From Lineus longissimus (taxonomy: Eukaryota > Nemertea > Pilidiophora > Heteronemertea > Lineidae): a stretch of 64,000 nt of DNA. The number at the start of each line of letters is the position of its first letter. The stretch's first letter is position 1. The notes under the pieces were generated by a model. It did no database searches. It was not told the origin of the DNA and saw only the letters and a program-made list of their open reading frames with translations. Location of the stretch: contig NC_088313.1 of NCBI RefSeq assembly GCF_910592395.1, positions 14,152,437 to 14,216,436 of the forward strand, written 5' to 3'. Made by a program: the position numbers and the translations under genes. Positions 32,111-45,300 of the stretch are shown here, piece after piece.

Positions 32111-33404
32111 GTGGTGTACATCCGGCACATCAGGTTTCATTGTTGCAAGTCTCTCTAACGACCACAAAATTCCTTGCTATGTCTTAACACACAGAATTTC
32201 TTTCTTCATGAATTAAAACCCTCTCTACAGAGGACACAGTCATGAAATTTTCACTAGTGAATAATCGTTTGCAGGAAAAGTCAAACTGTTTCTTCCCTAT
32301 CTAGTGGTTTTGTAGAACAAATAATGCATTGCGAATAAATAATACATTGCGAATTCAAGCATTTAGCGCTGACGGATGCCTGGCAACTAGAAAACTGTCA
32401 ATTGCATGATGTCACTGATGTACATGTACATTGTGCACCACATGAGTAGCTCCCTATGATGCATGTATTGTTGTGGAATATTGTGTCGTGTGGATTGCCA
32501 AACTTATGCTTCCAAAATATTGAACAATTGTATTATACAAATAGAGAATACTCATTTGAAGAAGGTAGGAATTTTTGCAGACAGGTTGTTTTTTCCCTAA
32601 TAGGATATTGTCCAAAATGGGGGTCGTTCGCACCCTGGCTGAGCATATGTTGTTGATATGATTATGAAACCAGCCGTGTAGTAAAAATTCTTAACTGGTA
32701 TGTGACACATTTTAAATGTTACCGGTATTTTCTTTGAATGGCTTTTTGCACAGAGCCTGATTTTAAGGATGCAATTACCCTAGGCCGTACAACATTGATT
32801 ACTTGTTTATCTGCTCCCATCCCTTTATAATATTTGGCGGGGCGGGAATTGCGTTTGATCACTCTACTTGGTGGTTTATATGGGGGGGGGGGGGGGGGGG
32901 GGACAGCTTGCAGCCATCTACAAATAACATATTTTTCATGCAGATTTTGCCCATTTTTGGACAAAAAGGGCCATTCTGACCCCTCAGAGAGCCTAGTATC
33001 CCCATGACCAAAAAGTTATATTCAGTCCTGGTGTATTAAATACTTTAAAAATTGGCCTAGTAAAAGTCAATAAAAAGGATGGTGATGATCAACAAGCTAC
33101 TTTTGTTGCCTGGCCTTATTGTGTTTCAATCGTTACATTAGTGGCTTTTGGCCCATGCGGGTCGTCATGGCTGCAGGATCTGCTTCTTGCGATGGTGCTA
33201 TTTATAGAGCATATTGTATTAGTATCAAAATACTTACGCTCCATATAGTTTATGAAAATTGATTCTCGATATCTTCCAAAAATTTGCATACGGGCGTGAC
33301 CATCTGATTCCCAAGCTTTGAGAAACAAGGTATTAACTTCATGGGGCCTTTACCTGTTGTGCCACGGGCATCTACAGGGATTGATGTTGCACAGTCATGC
33401 ATTG
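32111..33404. other. Gene-free stretch with a 20-bp G tract
   Basis: No exon supported. A run of about 20 G lies at 32,881-32,903. The rest is AT-rich with no clear repeat family. Confidence 0.5.
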
Positions 33405-33409
33405 GTTAA

Positions 33410-33454
33410 CCCTTTAGATCCAAGAACGGATATCCATGGTCAGGATCTAAAGGG
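33410..33454. mobile_element. Minimal TTAA-flanked palindrome (45 bp)
   Basis: TTAA (33406-33409), then CCCTTTAGATCC ... GGATCTAAAGGG, then TTAA (33455-33458). It has the same CCCTTT/TTAA ends as the piggyBac-type MITEs at 17,661 and 22,053, reduced to inverted repeats around a small centre. It could be an extreme deletion derivative or a coincidental hairpin. A solo GGATCTGAAGGGTTAA end lies near 41,068. Confidence 0.6.
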
Positions 33455-33458
33455 TTAA

Positions 33459-35599
33459 ACAGAAACATGAAATGAAAATAAAGCCCGCTTTGAAACTTGC
33501 GGTTGCAGAAATAACCTGCATCGTAAAGGTTGTGAGGTTTGATTTTAAGAAACGTCCAAAAATATTTGATATATCAGTTTAAAAACAATGGTTGTGGAGC
33601 TGACCTAATCAAAAGTTATGTTACAGTTTTCACTCAGATATGTCTTTCTTTATGTTAATACTCAATGTGACATTACATAAGATTGCTTTATAAAGCTATC
33701 GCATCGTATTTCATGTATACCGATTTGCAGGTTCTCAATTTTATACAAAAAAACTTTCATTGCGAGTCTGTTAGAATATCATCGAAAGTTGAAGTAAAAA
33801 GTGTACTTTTTATCAACGTGTAAGGTAAGTTGGTACAAATATAGCTCCTATACAATTTTAGCCTCGGTGTACGTTGATGTGTACTACCAGGTCTTTTCAA
33901 TGCTGTAGAGGCTATAATTGTTCCACTTTACTTTATAATTGTACCATGTACTGTAGAGTAGTGTGGGTTGATGACCAAATCTTAAAGGGACAATTTGGGC
34001 AAGAGATGTGTTGGTTTACCATACAAAAATGGCTTCCAGGAGGATTGTGACTTGTCCAAATGGTATGATTGAAAAGTCATTGAGGTGCAATAATAGACAA
34101 TGCACTAGAATGGGGTGTAACCATTGGCCTGCCTGAACAAATTCACATGCCTTGTCCAAGACTGCCTTGCAACACTGGCAAAATCATTATCAGTACTCGG
34201 CATTAGTGTGATACTACAGGTGGCATGGTGGCAAGTAAGGTCATTATCCTCCTCGCCAGGAAAATCCCATGACCCAGTTGTCCTTTTAAGTTAAAGACCT
34301 ATGCCGTTTGTTCAACATTTGAAATTGAATTTGAGACTTTCTGATTATGTAGATCACTTCTGAATCTCATGATGATTGGGGGGGGGGGGGGGGGGTTGAA
34401 CCTGCTCAACCCCTCCATGTATATGCCTCTGTATTTGTGCCACTAATAAAAACAATGTGCACAAAAGGCATGGACCTTTAATGTACATTTTAAATCACAT
34501 GGTGCAAAACAATTTACCAGACATGTAATATTTTGGCACCGAATGTTGATTAAAGATTTGTCGATTTTTAATTTCATGATCAAATTAATATATAAAAAGA
34601 CTTGTACATATTTTGTAAGCAACACTTAATGTGACTTATGTGCTACTTATAAATGCATTTTGAAATGCATTGTAAAAACTTGTATTTATTTGTGTAGTTC
34701 GTATGCCTGTATGCGTGTTTGGCCCAGGGGGTCACTCCCAAAGATGAGTATGCAGATCCTTGTCCATGGAGATTTTTAAAGCCCTTCATGGCACGCAGGA
34801 TACAGGCACACAGAATGTGGGTACCCAGATTTGTTGAGGGACCCTCCCAGGAGTATTTGGAAAGTAGTGGAGTGAAACTTACGATTTTTTTTTGAGTGCC
34901 TAGATTTATTAAACTAGATTTGAGTGGGTGTGGGAGTGGAAGTGATATTTGAAGGTATTTTAGTGGTAGAGTTTTAGGTAAATGAGGTCATGGCTTATTC
35001 AATCAGTTCGGGGGGTGCAGTTGCTTGTGTGCCTTTTCAGGGCCCATGAAAAAGATGTGAAATTTCCAATTTCAGGAAGATTTCAGACCTCTTCCGCACA
35101 CTAAATGATCGAGTTATTACTTGAATGGAAATGTCTCTTTCTCAACTCACTGTGGAGCTTTGCATTTTCAAAATTGGACCAAAAATAAGCCTTTTAGAGG
35201 CATTTCTGTTCAAGTGGGTGCTGATCAAATGAGAAAGTGTTTTTGCATTGAACAAATTTCAGACCTTTTGCCTTGTTCCTGCATGAGGAAGTCTGTTTTT
35301 CAGAAGAAAAAACACGGTAAAACCTATCTCGCCTTGCATGATCCAATGTGTAATTGTGACGTCTTTTGCCGGCTCAGTTTACCCTGTGACGTCACGAAGT
35401 CATCGGCTGTTGAGGTTGTTGTTACGATTTTGGCACAGGCCTTGAAAAGGCACATGCTGTGCTGCACCATCTACAGGAGTTTCTTCCACCCCTCAATTTT
35501 AAAGTGTCTTTCGGATAGATCTGGCCAAAGGTACTTGGCTGACCTTGTGTCCCTAAACTACAACAGTGTCATAACTAATAGTTAAACAGCCCTCAGCAC
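33459..35599. other. Gene-free stretch
   Basis: No supported gene. 34,290-34,350 is a fragment of the GCCGTTCG MITE family (ACCTATGCCGTTTGTTCAAC). 34,378-34,396 is a G tract. A 154-codon open frame at 35,121-35,585 lacks an ATG near its start and resembles no family I know; I do not call it a gene. Confidence 0.5.
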
Positions 35600-35602
35600 C
35601 TG

Positions 35603-36000
35603 GTGTCTTAGTTGACCGGATTTATGCAAGTATCAATTCGTTTCTTGTACCCCCCTCCTCAAGGGTAGTTAAGCTATCACCACTAATCTTTGCCGATGCT
35701 TGAGTAGTATTTATTTTTCCTTTAGTGAAAATTTGGCGAAGCTGGAAAGAATAAGGATGCTAATGTGTCGATGTCTTGTCGAACATACAGCCTTACCCAG
35801 TAAAATTAGTTCGGTTACTTTATATGACGGTGATAACTGATATATTGTTGATGGTGATGTCTTGACGAAAGAAAAAGTAGCATTGGTGAAAAAAGGGTGA
35901 TGCTTGAGCCTTAAGATGTCGTTATAGGGTGATAAGGTGTCGTACCCTTGAGGAGGGGGGGTACAAGACACGAATTGATACTTGCATTAGTTGACACCGT
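35603..36000. mobile_element. MITE with about 55-bp terminal inverted repeats
   Basis: Left end GGTGTCTTAGTTGACCGGAT, then ATGCAAGTATCAATTCG and CCTCCTCAAGGGTA. Right end is the reverse complement (ACCCTTGAGGAGG ... CGAATTGATACTTGCAT ... GTTGACACC). About 400 bp overall with no transposase. Flanking duplication could not be fixed. Confidence 0.78.
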
Positions 36001-36535
36001 GAAAAAGCATTCAATTTGTTAAAGTCTACCCTCAGGATAATCTAGTGTTATGCCTACTACGTTTTGGTAAATGTGATCTGGTCACATACCCGAGTTCATC
36101 TGAGTACCTTTCGCCGATACGAAAAACACTTCATCCACCGCAAGGGATTCAGCAAGTCTGTGTGGCCCGTAACCTGTATAATTATGTGAATCACCACCGT
36201 GGTACTGTTGAAATGTATGAGGCATTCTTTTAATTTATTCATATACATCATCATTATTCGTATACATGAATGTATTATAAATACACATATTGCTTTTGTA
36301 TATTTGATACGTTGTTTTAATGTGCTTTTTCGAGGTTTATTTTGCCAAGGGTCTGTTAAATATTCAACGTAACATAATATAGCATTACATAATGTAATGC
36401 GGTGCCCAGGAGATACCATGGCGTAGCGAGATTGGAGTGTTTCACTGAGATAGCTCGATAAAGCTCTGCTGATACGTGGCCAGATTATAAGATGGTTCAA
36501 GATAGAGTCAAGGCATCTGTGAACGACGTCGGCCG
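36001..36535. other. Gene-free stretch
   Basis: No exon or clear repeat supported; AT-rich. A reverse open frame of 134 codons shows no recognisable domain or splice logic. Confidence 0.4.
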
Positions 36536-36800
36536 TTTACGCTTTTGCCACCATACCCGGCATTTACCGGGTCTATACATCGTGAACTATTGGCCCGCAG
36601 TAATCCATGCTGTCAAGTCCTACTGTTCACCACAGTCCCTAATAGTTTTCAGTTGGTAACACCGGAAAAAAAGAGATGGCCACACTGCACTTAAAACTCA
36701 ATGTAGACGTCTCCGTGGCAAAACCTAAGATTGGGTAATGCTAGTTATTTCACAATGAATTTTTTCCTAAGCCAAGTTGGGATTCAGACCACCCCGGTCT
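36536..36800. repeat. Dispersed repeat copy (family of 3.15 kb and 58.5 kb)
   Basis: Holds CCCGCAGTAATCCATGCTG, CACAGTCCCTAATAGTTTTC, AGAGATGGCCACACTGCACT and TTTTTTCCTAAGCCAAGTTG. The same blocks occur in the same order at 3150-3300 and 58,510-58,700. The class is unknown. Confidence 0.6.
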
Positions 36801-36973
36801 ATGCCGGCTGCGGGCCAGGGGTACCGAACCCTGTGGTTGCAAAGAAGTTAGTGTCAACAAAAGCATTCATATTTCCAGACTCTTGGTGAAAGCAAACAGT
36901 CGTGTAGATTAAAGCTTATCTGTGTTAACATGATTTTGTGATTATACTTTTATGAGATTTTTAATTTTCCTTT

Positions 36974-37150
36974 GTTTTGTACCCAGGATTGGGTGTGATT
37001 TGTAGTGCAGTGCCAGTAGTTGCATCGTAGTGTTTGGTTTCAAACCTGCAGTGCCTGTGTTTGGTACCCGGGATTGGTTGTGATTGGGAGTGCAGTGGTT
37101 AGTTGCATCGAAGTGTTTGGTTTCGAACCTGCTGTTTGCTGGTTCATGCT
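36974..37150. repeat. Tandem duplication, about 90-bp unit, two copies
   Basis: GTACCCAGGATTGGGTGTGA ... GCATCGTAGTGTTTGGTTTC is followed by GTACCCGGGATTGGTTGTGA ... GCATCGAAGTGTTTGGTTTC. Two diverged copies, non-coding. Confidence 0.75.
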
Positions 37151-37329
37151 GGAATTCCCTAAAGGACATGGTCATGTACATTTGAGAGCAACTCACATGG
37201 ACATTTGAATTGAAACGGAATATATGCTTAATTGAGGAAACAGATAAAAACAGAACTTATCAGAACAGATGGTAGGGCGCATTTGAACAGGACTCGTTTG
37301 CCTAGGAAGTTGTGCCTTAGAAATGACAA

Positions 37330-37330
<1 letters not shown>

Positions 37331-37367
<37 letters not shown>

Positions 37368-37370
37368 CTA
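37331..37370. repeat. ATTG microsatellite
   Basis: Tetranucleotide run of GATT, about nine units. It has no known function and gives an artificial open frame of INQS repeats on the reverse strand. Confidence 0.95.
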
Positions 37371-37846
37371 AAAATACTGATTCCGTACACCAAAACGTCA
37401 TCAGAAAGCTGACGCACATCTGTTTAAATCTCCAAAGACCTAACTTTTGAAGTTTTTACATCACCGCCACGACATACTTAAGTGATGGCTGGAGGTAATT
37501 TATCATCTCCTCCTTTAATTCAGCATGTTCTATCAGTGTGTAGTATTAGATGATGTACGAGAGTAGTAAGAGAGGCTTCATCTGAAATTATGCTTTTCGT
37601 CATGATATGTATTGCATGTATTGTTTGCCAGCCATCTCATGACTTTACAACCGTTTTACCCTCGCAATATTTTTGATAAAACGCGGTTGTGAAAGTCTTT
37701 CGAAAATGTATTGCTCAATATTGTGAATTTTTATCCAATTGAAAATGTCGTTTTTAGTTTGATGCTGTTTGCTTGAAAAATCACTTTCCTAACACATCAA
37801 GAAACTGTGGATGATTCTGGGGGTGGCGTAAGAGGAGTGGTTGCCA

Positions 37847-38216
37847 ATAGCATTCCGCGAAGTTACTATTTATAGCTCACAAGGTCATTTGCATAAGATA
37901 TTGATGACGTTTTAGTCACGTGACAGTCGGACACCGACACTTATTTCTACGCATTTGAGCTTATTTCAAAGTCAATTATCTTTGACCCTGCATTGTTTTT
38001 AGCATGAATGATACCATAGAGTCAGAGAGAGAAATATTCAGAACAATTATGTAGTATTTCCAACACTCGGACATGTGCCAGATTGAATCTAACTGCCCTA
38101 GTTAGAAAGGCTGAATCCATTACGAAACCGCATGTTTGTCCGACATTGCCTGTAATTCAGCGATGGGGAAATAGAGGGCAGCAGCAGCAGTGACGTCATC
38201 TTCGCGGAATGCTATT
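37847..38216 (-). mobile_element. 370-bp MITE with GCATTCCGCGAAG ends (copy 2)
   Basis: Reverse-complement copy of the element at 26,476-26,845, with ends ATAGCATTCCGCGAAG ... CTTCGCGGAATGCTAT and near-identical bodies. The shared sequence includes TATAAATAG near one end and CACGTGAC. No ORF. Confidence 0.88.
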
Positions 38217-39339
38217 CATCGAAATTCGACAATGCCGTGAAGATACAATGTACTGTGCTGTGGCATAGCTAGATCGGAAAGTTTCACGGAAATACATGTG
38301 GCTCGTTCAATGGCTGTGCTGTCACGTTGTCAGCTGTGCTGTTCAGCATTTTACTGGAATTTCACCCAAACACCTGTCTATTTTTTGTGTAGGGTGATAA
38401 AATGAAAGTGTCTTCAAACTTTTTGGGAATACTGTATAACACAGTGTCAGTTCTGCAAGGGTTAATTTTCAATGTATGCCTGTGTGTTGTACATTAGTAC
38501 AAATTAAATCACATCTTTGTAACTTATTCAAAAGAATAAATGACTTTACACTTGGATATAAACACTATGTTGAAATTCATTTGTAATTTTCTCGATGAGC
38601 AGTCTTGCCTTGAGATTCAGAACATCTTAAAGGATTATGCCGTTCGTTGAAGATCATGAATTTGAAAACTTTAAATTGTGTAAATACGTAATAAATACAA
38701 GTTTCAATAATGCCAATGTGGAGACAGTTATACAAATACTATCAAAATATCAATCTAACTTTCTGCAAATTCGTATGCATAATAACTGCACTATGACATT
38801 GTGTAAAACTCCATTATTTTCCTGGACGACCAGTAATTGCTAATATGGTACCCCTTTTTCCTTTTGTGACCCTTCTGCCAAGTGTCATGCCCTACGACCC
38901 ACACCTCGCACTTAGTGACCCTTCTGCATGCCAAGTGCCTTACCCAAGGACCCACTCCCCAACTACCAACATTACCACATGTTCTCAGCTCCCAATTCCC
39001 ACTCGGATATCATGATGTTGACACTGACAGCACACAGGCGGTGGAGAGCGATGACTGTCAGTCCAGACATTCCCGGTTTTTCCAGTATTCTTGAACTTGC
39101 CACGTGTTCGCAATTTCAAATTTCCCGCTCCCACATTCAAGTCGCGCCAAAGTTTGACCTAATTAAAATCAGGTGACAACTCAACCAATGGGGAATCCCT
39201 AATTAACGCGTGATTGACAGGCCGACGCTGCAGTGTATACAAAACATAGATGGCAGCACAGTACGTGATGATTCATCACAGACCTGCTGGATAAAAACAC
39301 TCAAAATGTCTGGATTTCAGCCCTAATTTCACGAATGTG
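38217..39339 (+). other. EIF2AK3 upstream region with a MITE copy
   Basis: 38,625-38,855 is a GCCGTTCG-family MITE (TATGCCGTTCGTTGAAGATC ... TTTTCCTGGACGACCAGTAA). 39,100-39,339 should contain the PERK promoter. A CCAAT box lies at about 39,184 and ATTGACAGG near 39,212. No TATA box was evident. No other gene seen. Confidence 0.5.
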
Positions 39340-42300
39340 ATGGCGTGGCAACTAAACAAGGGTCTTGCGACCCGTTGGTGTCTCCAAATACTGTGTGTCC
39401 TAGCCCTGATCAGTTTTGGGGGGAGTCAGAAAAGTGTCGCTCCAAGTCCGGAATCCCCGAGCCAGGCAAAATGCAGTGGAAGGTATGTGTATACATTGTA
39501 GGCCTATCATTACGGCTACGTGTACAGTTGTAATTATGTGCATGATGTCATGCATGTTTATTGACATTTTGTGTAGGCTCTGGTTCCTGGTGTGTGTGTT
39601 CGTTCTGTTTGAGGGTAGGCCTATATAGGCCTATTAGAAGATTTCCAAGATTTCTTGCATCTCTTTTACTTCTTTACTTTCGTGAACTGCTTTATCATGT
39701 TTACTCGCCACTGATGGACCTTTTCGAAGAAGTTTGTTTGGGCGCTGACCATGCAGTCGTGCGTTTCACCTGGAACAAAAGATTCTCCCGACCGTGAACA
39801 TGGTTTATAAGTTATGGCATGATAGACTGTTCGCAAAAATAAATTTCAGCCATAGAGGCCCTCACACCAGGCGGAGGAAGTCTCTGCTGGCCCAAACAAA
39901 CCTAAATATAGGCACAACGAACAAAAGATCATGAGGTGTGCGACTATGCGGTCTTGACTCTTGGCTGATACATGTCTATTATACTCCCTCTAATAACGAC
40001 ACTGGTTTTGGTCTGAAACCGGTCATTTCAAATTCAGTTGATCTCTGCAATCAAGACACCCCTTCATCATAATGACAACATTGATCAGTCTGGAAGGTGG
40101 CCTTAATAGAGAGTTTCAGCTCTTTCAGATTTCAATTAAAAAAATCAGTTTTATAAAAATTCCTGGCCCTTCACAGTCCTTCGAATGAGACTTAAAACCG
40201 AGCTTCCTTGTATCTGGTGTCTATAGATGCTAGTGCAGGGTTAAAGACCCCACCAAGTGAGAAACAATAGTAGCTTGCGTGGACTCCCTCTCCTTGGCCG
40301 AAGGCCATTGGGGCATAATAGTCAATGATGACTGCTCCCAGTAAATGGAAGAAGATTACATACAATGTAAAAAGATAATTGTGTGAGGAATCATCCCATA
40401 AAAAATAACTAATTTACAAAATGTTTAAAGTATAATTATGTGTAGCTGCCTTTCGCCAGTGCTGGTCACAGAACCACTGAGGCCTTCTTCTGAACTATAC
40501 TACAATCATGTACTGAGCCTGAACTAACACATAACGCGAATAGTATAGCCAATTGTAATGCTAATCATTTGTAGGTGTGTGGGGTGTGTGTCCCAGTCGA
40601 GTCGCCCGATTGGACTATATTGATCCAAAGCTTTCCTGATATCACATGTAGGCCTATGTAGAAGCCAATGCTGCGGGTTATCGAAGGTACTTTTATGAAT
40701 TCCATTGTCCAGTACTGATGTACTTGTACTTTATATATATATCTCTGATGTGACATCACTGGTACAGTAGCGAAAGAGGAAGCAGGAAAACCCAAAAAAT
40801 CGGGAAAAAGATTAATACAGCGAAGCGCGGACTATGCCATGAATGCCAAATTTCAGAAAACTTGCTTGTATAATAACTACACTGTGCTTATGACTTATGT
40901 TTATTTCTGTTTGCCTGAGCCTCACGATCCCTTATAGGCCCCCTGGCCGTAGTTTCATTGCTTAAGTAGAGATGGCGATGGTGTCGCTCAAGAGAATGTA
41001 CGAACTGATGGGCGGTTTGAGGCCAGTTTGGGATAGAGGAAGTGCAGCTGCCGGTTTGCAACCAGGATCTGAAGGGTTAATAACATGTGTTACAATTACA
41101 TAAAATGGATTTGTTTTAATTGACTGTTGGTTTGATAACCATGGCATATAGAAAATGGCCGCAAGACTATGGGCTTTAAAATCATGAAATCTAATTGCTG
41201 GTGAATACTGTTTACAAAACAGTATTGAATGACACCAAAACATGTTTTCCTATCTATTTTCCAGATTTCTGATGCTGGTTAGTACCTTGGATGGCCAGTT
41301 GGCGTCGCTCGACATTGAAAAGAAGGGGAGTCTTCAATGGACGACAGAGACTGGCACCACACCGCTTCTGTCGTCTAGCATCAGCAAATTAGAGGTAAGC
41401 GCAGTTAGCCCAGGTTCATAAACATAAGTGCTCAATAGCCCCCTCCCCCTCCCCCCCCCCCCTGACAAACACATCCCACTGACAACACATGTAAAATAAT
41501 ATCATTTTACGTGTGTGGTCAGTCAAGTGTGTCTCTTTACTTCTAGATCGTAATGTCCTACTCCTAGTTGACGCTCTCCGCGTCAGTGTAGGTTTCCTCC
41601 TTCTCTTCATTACAACCGCCCAATATTGTTTATAGGGCTATACTATAGATTAATGCACTTGATTGGGAACAACGTTTACGAAGACGTCGCGTCACGTCAC
41701 AGTAATGTAAAAATGCATGGTGTCGTGACGACGACCAACACTACGTTATGTAAACGTTGTTCCCAATCAAGTGCATGGATCTATAGTCAATGTTGAAACT
41801 CCATATTTGAAGAAAGAAATATTTGTGTTGAAATCGATTCTCTTTCACGTTTAGATCGTAAAAAATGGCCGCCCTTTCCGTCTGATCCCTTCCCTTGATG
41901 GCGGCTTGTATCAATTCGATGGCGATAATGTTGAGCCGTTGCCGTTCACGGCGGACACGCTGCTGACGTCATCGAGCAAGTTGACGGAAGAATCCGTGAT
42001 TGTCGGAGGCCGAGAGTCGATGACTTACGGCGTGGATATCAAAACTGGAGAGGTATGCAAATAAGTTCTGTGCAGACCTGTAGAGGTTATAGCAGCTATA
42101 GGCCTAATCATAACATATTTTGAGTTGGCCCAATATCTTCTTAATCTTCTTCAGTGTTTCTGCATTTGAAAATAATGTTATCTCCAGGGTGTATACCCCT
42201 TCTTCAAGACGAGATGAGCGTTGTTTAAATGCCATATTAGTTCGGTTGAAAGTTCGATGAAAATGCAATCGCCTCGCCAATCTACTGGGGAACATGACAA

Positions 42301-45300
42301 TTTCAAAACGTAGATGTGCTCAGAAACTTGGCCTTGACCTTCATGTAACCTTGACCTCTCTGATTTCAGGTGCGCTATCTCTGCCAGTCATCGGGATGCA
42401 ACCAGTATACGGACGGCGCACACAAGATGTCCGATGACATCATCATGATTAAGCGGAATACGCAGACTGTCCGTGCCGTCGAGATGAGGTCCGGATACGA
42501 AAAGTAGGTACCAGTCGCCCTCCATCCCCATTGGGTCGATACTCCGAATAAGATGATGTCTTGGTGACAAAAAGCAAACTTTGTACGACTATTACAATGC
42601 CTTTGCCACGCCTCAGTTATTCGGTATCAAAGCATTTGATGTATCGTCAAGTCATACGTGAGGCTCTGAATGGAACCCTAATGTTGGCCCCATTGTCCTC
42701 ACATTAATCAGGTTGACTCTACAGGGTGGGCCCAGAATTATTTTCCCCAGGTCACATGATTTGGAAACAGAGTATTGTACATTGTACATGTGAGCTGTAC
42801 AATAACCTGTTTCCTAATCATTGGACACATAGAAAATAATTCTGGGCCACCCTGTAGCTAACTGATCTGCACTGGACTTCTAAAGGGAAATTGGAACGTT
42901 CATTTTCACTGCCCGAGAAAATATAAATAGTTTAGCCCAAACACTGGTTGGGCGAAATCCCCTATAGAAATTTTTTTGAAGTTTCAGTGTTGGTCAACAC
43001 CAGTTCACATTCATTGGAGGTGAGGAAGATATAACTATCTTCTCCTGTCCCACACAGGATGCGGCACCAATTCCATTTTATTTTGGCTTTGTGAACATCA
43101 TGATTTACAGTACTTATGTGAAACACTGATTGATTGTCAAATTTCAGGTGGAACTTTAGTGTTGGTCAGCATGAACTCACATTCCTCGAAGGGGAGGAAG
43201 ACGCGACTATCTCTTCCTGTCCCACGGAGGATGGGGGCGCCAACTCTCTTGACGCCAAGCTGAAGGTGTTTGTGCCAAATGGAATGGTGGTCGCTGTGGA
43301 TGAAAAAGACCCTACTAACATTCTGTGGAAATACCAGGTATTGTCAATCAGGGCTTTCGAATTCTTATTACACACTGGAGAAATGATTCCCCAGATTGCT
43401 GAGAAGCAGGCAGGCCTTCCAGTTTGCAGAGATGGCATGTCCAGGGAAAGGAAAAACGTTTTCAATAAAGTTTGAAGAACTGTGTTGTTGGAGTCTTTAA
43501 CGAAATATTATGTCGTCTGGTATTAAAAATGAATTTCTTTAAGCATGATTCCTAAAATAAGCAGAAGAGAAGAGAAAATGTCAAATTCAGTGCACTATGT
43601 CAGTGTACATGAATGCATGCAAAACATTTTATATTTTGTACAAACCATGGTTACTGAAATGTGAAAATCCTCTTGGGCCTCCAAATCAGATTGAAGAAAA
43701 AACAAACTTTGGAGAAATCAGCCCAAGTTTTCACCCAGCAGCCCAAATGGACACTGACAGTTGCTTGAAGCCAACTACATGAACTGTATACCAGTTTTAT
43801 CATACTGAAGCTCTGAATTTACTTAAAGTTTACAATTCCAGTTTGGTGTTCCAATTGCAAAAGCTTGGACACTCCGTCATGGCGTCTTGGAAGAAGTCAG
43901 TCTCTTCGATTACAAAAACGTACCCGCATTAGCGCCGAGTCCCAGCGAAGCGAAACAGGAGAATAGCGCTGCGCCGAAACCGATGCTGTACCTCGGCTTC
44001 CATCACAGCCAGATGTACGTGCAGCCGTCGATGACCTTGACCGACGACATCGCTATTGCGATCGATAAAATGACGAAGTCTCCGGGAACGGATGTTCTCA
44101 CCATGCCAAAGGTTCGATGGAAGCCTTACATTGCCACAGGTAGGGATGAAATGTTTGTTTACTAAAGAGTCGACCCTAATGAAAGGGCCAGCCTCCTTTG
44201 GCTTATGGGACACTCGTTTACCTCCATACCCGCATCTCTGGTGTCAGGCAGTTTTTACCCTGTTTTCAACTAGCTAGGGGCTAACCAACCGGCTTCATCG
44301 GGAGGTTACCGGCGAGCCTGGAACTTTTAACCTTCCGTTCATGAGGCAGAAGCCTTAATCACCAGGCCATCGCAACCCTACAACGAGGTCATGTTATGAC
44401 ATATTTTTGAGAGAAGGAGTGCTACTAAAAACACTTCACTGGCGGTGAAAAAATTGATGATCAAAAATATGTAAACTTTTTGCGATGTGAATAATGTCTG
44501 CAATTTGATTTTTTCGACATTTCACGTACATTGCCCATATCACACATTCCAAGGGGCCTCTCCTTGACTCTGCTAGAAATAAGCCAATGTACACCGACCC
44601 TGGAACGGTCTGCAATGATAACTGGAAGTGCTTTTTCATAACACGCTCATCAGCATATTAGTATTACTGATTTTCAGCGAGTTCTCGCACTCCGATCATA
44701 CATTCCATGGTACCCCTCCTCGACTATGATGGTCGGAAACCAGTCCACACCTACCCAGGGACGCCCCCTATGGAGAAAGATGAACACGGCGTCATCATTG
44801 CCAAGAACGATTTTGATTATCCGTATGGTAAGTTACAATACTTTTGATTTTACCCAGTAGGCCTGAGCTCCTCGACAAAGCTTCAACTAAGTATCCAAAA
44901 GTTGTGTAGACAGGCGAGGTCGCAGCGTGCCACCCCTCTCTGAACCGGACCACCCTTGCGACTGAAGATGCACCCTCTTCTTTTTCTTCACTCTGCACTT
45001 GGAGGCGATTTTCTCCAGAAAGTGTTCCTCCTCCAAGGTGGGATGAGCGTTTTTGTCTTCCACTATGGTTAGGCACCAATTGGGTTTATTGGCCTAGTGA
45101 CGCCGACTTCAGCCAGAGACAATACCTGATTTCAGATGTTTCAAAAATATTTCTTTTGCTACAGATAACGGATTTTACATCTTCGGCCACGACAACCCAA
45201 TCAGCCTGCCTGACGCCACGGACGAGCCGGAAACTATATATCAGTACATCACGGTCATCAACGGATCTCTCTGGCACTGGTGGTGAGCGTCATTCCCTTT

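Noticed and set aside
35121-35585. 154-codon open frame on the plus strand
   Set aside because: It has no ATG until codon 37, no recognisable domain, no splice logic, and its codon and residue composition is unremarkable. It was kept out of the gene list.
38625-38855. Plus-strand ORF MPFVEDHEFENFKLC as an exon upstream of PERK
   Set aside because: The sequence belongs to a dispersed MITE family, whose relatives give unrelated frames.
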